This document shows, in pieces, positions 59,703-64,000 of a stretch of 64,000 bases of DNA. Position numbers and translations under genes: made by a program. This DNA comes from Halomonas qaidamensis (GTDB lineage: Bacteria; Pseudomonadota; Gammaproteobacteria; Pseudomonadales; Halomonadaceae). The notes below the pieces were generated by a model. It ran no database searches. It was not told the DNA's origin and saw nothing but the letters and a program-made list of their open reading frames with translations. The DNA lies in the NCBI RefSeq assembly GCF_025917315.1, contig NZ_CP080627.1, positions 1,302,001 to 1,366,000 on the forward strand, written 5' to 3'. Position 1 is the first letter of the stretch. Each line of letters begins with the position of its first letter.

Positions 59703-62224
59703 AAAGTGTCAATCAAGAAGCCATTGAGCATGACCCGCAGCAATTGCATGAGGACTTGCACACCATTTGGGGTAACCCCAAAGGTTTAAGATCCCTAACT
59801 ATCGTCAACCATACCACGCTCGGCCTGCGTTTTATGGTCACAGGGATGGTGTTTTTCCTGATTGGCGGCATTTTGGCAATGCTGGTGCGAACCCAGTTAG
59901 CGATGCCCGACCAAAACTTTATGTCGCCAGATATTTATAATCAGGTCACCACCATGCATGGCACGGTGATGATGTTTCTGTTCGCTATTCCTATGCTGGA
60001 AGGGCTGGCGATTTACCTGATCCCAAAGATGATCGGTGCCCGCGACCTGGTCTGCCCTCGGCTAACGTCACTTGGTTATTTCTGCTATTTATTTGGCGGG
60101 ATTATTCTTACTTCCAGCCTGATTATTGAAATGGCGCCTTCTAGCGGTTGGTTTATGTACACCCCGCTTAGTAGTAAAGAGTTCGCGCCTGATCTGGGCT
60201 CTGATTTTTGGCTGTTGGGAATCACGTTTGTGGAAATTTCCGCAGTGTCTGCGGGTGTAGAGTTGGTAGTGTCAATACTGCGTACTCGCACTCAGGGCAT
60301 GGCACTGCATAAAATGCCGTTGTTCGCTTGGTATATCTTGGCCATGGCGCTGATGATCGTGGTGGGGTTTCCGCCGTTGATTCTTGGCAGCGTATTACTG
60401 GAACTTGAGCGCGCCGTTGGTATGCCGTTTTTCCAGATTGCGGGAGGTGGTGATCCCTTACTGTGGCAGCATCTGTTTTGGCTATTTGGTCATCCTGAGG
60501 TGTACATCATCTTTCTACCGGCAGCGGGCATTGTTTCCACGCTAATACCGGTTTTTGCCGGGCGGCCTATTGTCGGTTATGGGTGGGTGGTAGCTGCCAT
60601 CGCTATTATGGGCTTTATCAGTTTTGGGCTTTGGGTACACCACATGTTTACAGTGGGCATCCCACAGCTCGCTCAGGCATTTTTCTCGGCGGCTAGCATG
60701 CTGGTGGCGGTGCCAACGGCGATTCAAGTATTTGTTTGGCTGGCTACCTTGTGGCTGGGTAAACCTAAAATGAAACTACCCATGCTTTGGGTAATGGGCT
60801 TTTTGATTATTTTCGTTTGCGGTGGCTTAACCGGGGTGATGCTAGCGCTGGTGCCGTTTAACTGGCAGGTGCACGATACCCACTTTGTGGTGGCCCACAT
60901 GCACTATGTATTGGTGGGTGGCATGTTCTTCCCATTGATTGCAGGGCTTTACTACTGGTTGCCGCTATTTTCCGGACGTATGCCGTCTGAAAACCTTGGG
61001 CGCTGGGGGTTCTGGCTAACCTTTTTAGGCTTTAACGGTACGTTTCTGATTATGCATTGGACGGGCCTTTTAGGAATGCCCAGACGTGTTTATACCTACG
61101 AGGCTGGCTCTGGGTGGGAAATTTATAACCTGCTCTCATCCGTCAGTAGCTTTGTGTTATCGGCGGGTATTGCCATGGTGTTGCTGGATATCGCACTGCA
61201 CTTCCGGTTTGGTAAACCCGCCAAACACAATCCATGGAACGCCGATACGCTGGAATGGGCTAACACGATGCCCCCAAGCGCTTATAACTTTGTCAGCTTG
61301 CCTACTGTAGAAACGCGGCATCCGTTGTGGGATGACCCGAATTTGCCGCATACCATGGCGAAAGGCATGCACGGCTTGGCGGTGGCTTCCCACGGTAGGC
61401 GTGAAATGTGGGGTACTGATCCGATTACTGGCAAAGTACGTGAAATCATTCACCTGCCTGGTAACTCCTGGTGGCCGCTGTTTGCCGCGGCAGCGCTGGC
61501 AGTGGTATGCATTAGTTTATTAACCCGTGTCTATGCGCTAGCGGGCATCTTTGTAGTGATTGCTGGCGTGTTTCTACTGCGCTGGTCGTGGGAGAACGGT
61601 GCACATCCGAATGCAGCTCCTGATGCAGGCGTAAAGCCAGGCGATCCGCCGCTTCATTCACGCACGATGGATGGCCCTGGGCTTTGGGCAATGGCGGTGT
61701 TTTTAATTGCCAACGGTTCGTTCTTTCTTTCCTATCTGTTTGGCTGGTTTTATCTATGGACTGTTTCGCCTGAGTGGCAAATGCCAGATATACCGCCGCT
61801 GTCTCTGCTGATAATGAGCATAGCTGGGGGGGCGGTTTTAGCTGGGTGTGTGGTGATAGAGAAGCTGGTGCGCGGGCTGCGTCAGCAACGTGATGCAGGT
61901 TTAAGAGCAAGTTTCTATTTAGCCGCTGCGTTAGGCGCGCTTCAAGTGGGGCTGGCTGGCTGGGCGCTTTGGCGAGCCGATCTTTCACCGACTCAGACAA
62001 CCCACGATGCGGTAATGCTGGTGGGGCTTGTTTACGCGCTTTTTCATGGTGGCCTAGCGGTTATTTTAACGGTGTTACAAGGCATGCGCGTTGGTTATGG
62101 CTACGTGGGTGCGCATGCACCGTTTGAACCTGCCGTAGTGGCACTACTCTGGCGCTATAACGTGGTCACATTCTGGTTGTTAGTTGGGGCGTTGGCGATA
62201 CTGCCTCGGATGATAGGAGGGTAA
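59699..62224 (+). CDS. Cytochrome c oxidase subunits I and III fused
   Basis: About 841 residues. N-terminal haem-copper oxidase subunit I: haem a ligand His87, CuB His265 with Glu267 and Tyr269 (HPEVY), His314/His315, His400/His402 (VAHMHY). After about residue 600 lies a subunit III-like region with further helices. The K-channel motif reads VAVPTAIQVFVWLATLW: Gln343 where Lys is expected. On the D-channel side Asp116 is kept, but residues aligning with Asn121, Asn139 and Asn140 of Rhodobacter are Ile105, Thr123 and Ser124. A proton-pathway variant is possible. Confidence 0.93.
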   Translation: MKSVNQEAIEHDPQQLHEDLHTIWGNPKGLRSLTIVNHTTLGLRFMVTGMVFFLIGGILAMLVRTQLAMPDQNFMSPDIYNQVTTMHGTVMMFLFAIPMLEGLAIYLIPKMIGARDLVCPRLTSLGYFCYLFGGIILTSSLIIEMAPSSGWFMYTPLSSKEFAPDLGSDFWLLGITFVEISAVSAGVELVVSILRTRTQGMALHKMPLFAWYILAMALMIVVGFPPLILGSVLLELERAVGMPFFQIAGGGDPLLWQHLFWLFGHPEVYIIFLPAAGIVSTLIPVFAGRPIVGYGWVVAAIAIMGFISFGLWVHHMFTVGIPQLAQAFFSAASMLVAVPTAIQVFVWLATLWLGKPKMKLPMLWVMGFLIIFVCGGLTGVMLALVPFNWQVHDTHFVVAHMHYVLVGGMFFPLIAGLYYWLPLFSGRMPSENLGRWGFWLTFLGFNGTFLIMHWTGLLGMPRRVYTYEAGSGWEIYNLLSSVSSFVLSAGIAMVLLDIALHFRFGKPAKHNPWNADTLEWANTMPPSAYNFVSLPTVETRHPLWDDPNLPHTMAKGMHGLAVASHGRREMWGTDPITGKVREIIHLPGNSWWPLFAAAALAVVCISLLTRVYALAGIFVVIAGVFLLRWSWENGAHPNAAPDAGVKPGDPPLHSRTMDGPGLWAMAVFLIANGSFFLSYLFGWFYLWTVSPEWQMPDIPPLSLLIMSIAGGAVLAGCVVIEKLVRGLRQQRDAGLRASFYLAAALGALQVGLAGWALWRADLSPTQTTHDAVMLVGLVYALFHGGLAVILTVLQGMRVGYGYVGAHAPFEPAVVALLWRYNVVTFWLLVGALAILPRMIGG

Positions 62225-62229
62225 TGGTG

Positions 62230-62580
62230 ATGGTACTGACACGACTACATTTTACTCATCCCATCCACTTAATTATCGGACTAACGCTATGGAGCCTATG
62301 GTTTGTGGCGGTTTATAGCGGCCTTTCAGTAGCCTGTGCCGTTGCGCCACCACCACCTGAAGCGGGGGCGCTTACAGGTCTTAATGCCGCGCTAGGTGGT
62401 GTTAGTTTCATTACTGCCCTGGGGCTTGTGGCACTTTCCTGGGGTAGTTGCCAAGTGGCGAAGCAGCATGAAGGACGCCAGCGTTTTCATGCCACTGTCT
62501 CTGCGTGGCTGTATTTGTTTTCCGCTTTCGGTGTGGTGTTTGCGGGTATGCCGATTATCAGTGTGCCGCCTTGCCTATAA
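62230..62580 (+). CDS. Small membrane protein of the oxidase operon
   Basis: About 116 residues with three hydrophobic segments (LIIGLTLWSLWFVAVYSGLSVA, GGVSFITALGLVALSW, WLYLFSAFGVVFAGM). No family recognised. It could be a subunit or assembly factor of the oxidase. ATG 62230 is used (GGAGGG 8 bases upstream); ATG 62224 overlaps the preceding stop but is only two bases from the site. It is next to the fused subunit I/III gene. Confidence 0.65.
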   Translation: MVLTRLHFTHPIHLIIGLTLWSLWFVAVYSGLSVACAVAPPPPEAGALTGLNAALGGVSFITALGLVALSWGSCQVAKQHEGRQRFHATVSAWLYLFSAFGVVFAGMPIISVPPCL

Positions 62581-62603
62581 GTCATAGCGCCTACGTTAAT
62601 TCG

Positions 62604-64000
62604 ATGCCAGAAGACGAAAAAACTTCTAGCCATAACACTCCCCTCTACACCCTGCATGGTATGTGGTGTACCAGCTGTGCTCTGGCGGTAGAAGGCGCGC
62701 TAACACGTCTGCCTGGGGTCATCGACGCTAGCGTTCACTACCCCACGGCAACTGTGTGGGTGAAAGGTGAGCGAAACTCAGTCGATCTGACGGAGCTTGC
62801 GCCGGTAGTCAAACGGTTAGGCTATCGGCTAACTGAATTAGAAGCCGTTGATGATGCCCATGAACGTCTTGAGCAAGAGAGCCGCTACCTTACTTTGCGG
62901 TTGTTAGTAGGCGCGGCATTCGGTATGTGGACCATGTTGGCCTCATTGCTTATTTATGTGGGAGCGTTACCGAGCGCATCGATAGAGCAAGTGGTGGCCT
63001 GGATATCGGGTGCCTTTGCACTGCCCGTAGTGGTGTATTCGGGCTTGCCGTTTTACCGAGCGGGCTGGCGCACGTTACTTGCCAAACGTCCAGGGATGGA
63101 TGTGCTGGTTAGCCTTGGCGCGATCGGTGCAGTGAGTGTGTCGATTGGGTTGTTGTGGCGCGGCTCGGTGGAGGTGTATTTCGATACGGCGGTTATGCTG
63201 ATAGTGCTGTTGCTTATTGGGCGACTGGTAGAAACGCTGTGCCGCCACCGTGGGCTAAAAGCGTTAGATGCACTGGCGTTGCCAGATGCGGCTATAAGCG
63301 CTTGGCAAAAGGGTGACTGGGTCTTACTGCCTGTCAATGATGTAGTCGCGGGTATGCGCGTTAAGCTAGCGCCGGGGGAATTAGTGACGCTAGATGGCAT
63401 TCTTGATGCTCCCGGATGGATTGATACCGCCTCACTAACCGGTGAAAGCTTGCCACGTTACTTCAATGCAGGGCAGAGAGTGTACGCTGGCTGTCGTTAC
63501 CTAGGTGCTACGCCACTGGTAATGCAGGTCACAGCGGGGGCTGGTAAACGCCGATTGGATCGACTACGTCATGAAATGCGCCGCTATCAAGCCCAAAAAG
63601 GTGAACTGCAGAAACTAGCCGACCGTTTTGCCGCCTGGTTAAGTCCTTTAGCATTAGCGCTCTCGCTAGTGACGTTGATCGGTGCGCTACTCGTTGGGTT
63701 GGGGTGGGAGGATGCACTGGTGCGCTCACTCTCAGTGCTCGTGGTGGCATGTCCCTGTGCCGTTGGGCTGGCGGTGCCTTTGGCTAGTCTTGCAGGTAAC
63801 GGCCAGGCTCTGCAGCAAGGTATTGCACTGCGCGACCCCGCCGCGCTAGAGATCTTGGCGCGTATTCATTCAGTAGCGCTGGATAAAACCGGAACCTTAA
63901 CAACGGGGAGCCATGGGGTGCTTCACTGGCAAGTACGCGATGGCATTGATAAACACACGTTGCAGCACAAGCTCACCAGCGCCGTTGCTGGGAGCGAACA
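62604..64000 (+). CDS. Copper-type heavy metal P-type ATPase, 3' end cut by the window
   Basis: 465 residues seen, open to the window end. N-terminal metal domain with GMWCTSCALAVE (Cys22, Cys25), several membrane helices, actuator TGES (in SLTGESLPRY), transport site CPC in VVACPCAVGLAVPLA, and phosphorylation motif DKTGTLTTG. CPC and the MWCTSC start resemble CcoI/FixI- and CopA-type pumps that supply copper to oxidases. ATG 62604 has no strong binding site. The rest of the nucleotide-binding domain lies beyond the window. Its place behind the oxidase genes points to copper delivery to the enzyme. Confidence 0.9.
   Translation, partial: MPEDEKTSSHNTPLYTLHGMWCTSCALAVEGALTRLPGVIDASVHYPTATVWVKGERNSVDLTELAPVVKRLGYRLTELEAVDDAHERLEQESRYLTLRLLVGAAFGMWTMLASLLIYVGALPSASIEQVVAWISGAFALPVVVYSGLPFYRAGWRTLLAKRPGMDVLVSLGAIGAVSVSIGLLWRGSVEVYFDTAVMLIVLLLIGRLVETLCRHRGLKALDALALPDAAISAWQKGDWVLLPVNDVVAGMRVKLAPGELVTLDGILDAPGWIDTASLTGESLPRYFNAGQRVYAGCRYLGATPLVMQVTAGAGKRRLDRLRHEMRRYQAQKGELQKLADRFAAWLSPLALALSLVTLIGALLVGLGWEDALVRSLSVLVVACPCAVGLAVPLASLAGNGQALQQGIALRDPAALEILARIHSVALDKTGTLTTGSHGVLHWQVRDGIDKHTLQHKLTSAVAGSE

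Noticed and set aside
61512..62000. 162-residue minus-strand reading frame
   Set aside because: Antisense to the oxidase fusion gene, no promoter or family signal.

Overview
The window looks like one contiguous stretch of chromosome from a moderately halophilic gammaproteobacterium, most likely of the Halomonadaceae (Halomonas/Vreelandella group). This rests on gene content and protein character: RlmM, TusA, EpmC, FadBA, a SufR-SufBCDS-SufT operon, RimB-RimK, DUF3080, DUF3549 and DUF5924 proteins, and two PutA/PutP sets. No 16S or other rRNA gene, tRNA, CRISPR array, integrase or transposase was seen. The genes are dense, intergenic gaps are short, and many units end in clear Rho-independent terminators.

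Layout. 0-7.4 kb: RNA/translation and housekeeping genes (rlmM, a monooxygenase-like ABM protein, tusA, a MATE exporter with a DUF3080 lipoprotein, epmC, tatD). 7.6-15.6 kb: an accessory catabolic cluster with an orphan solute-binding protein of the branched-chain/aromatic-acid type, two acyl-CoA ligases, an acyl-CoA dehydrogenase, a thiolase and a convergent AraC regulator. It lacks hydratase and hydroxyacyl-CoA dehydrogenase genes, which FadB at 20.9 kb could supply. 15.7-26.9 kb: uup, a universal stress protein, a MarR/SlyA regulator, DUF5924, fadBA and several small genes. 27.1-34.0 kb: the SUF iron-sulphur operon behind a candidate Fur box and a candidate IscR-type site, followed by a SanA-like gene. 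34-37.7 kb: RimK S6 glutamate ligase with the RimB protease, DUF3549, and yqcC behind a cluster of DnaA-box matches. 37.8-50.3 kb: ompW and a tandem double proline-catabolism locus (AraC regulator, putA-short, putP, putA-long, putP, all on the minus strand). 50.3-57.5 kb: small membrane and CBS proteins, a possible orphan sRNA, an EamA transporter, NAD kinase with a repeat-bearing N-terminus, a phosphoesterase, a rhomboid protease, YeaC and DUF2797. 57.6-64 kb: a cytochrome c oxidase module (CopD-like, DUF2231, CoxB with a fused cytochrome c, a subunit I+III fusion, a small membrane protein, and a copper-type P-type ATPase cut by the window end).

How it fits together: fatty-acid and acyl-CoA oxidation and proline oxidation feed electrons to the respiratory chain, the Suf system supplies Fe-S clusters, and the terminal oxidase module is paired with a metal ATPase. 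The most unusual protein-level signal is in the oxidase subunit I: the haem and CuB ligands are intact, but the K-channel lysine is glutamine and several D-channel asparagines are replaced. The double put locus, the orphan terminator at 50.9 kb and the transporter-less binding protein at 7.7 kb are the other main leads. I did not find a clear candidate for a wholly new defence or mobile system.
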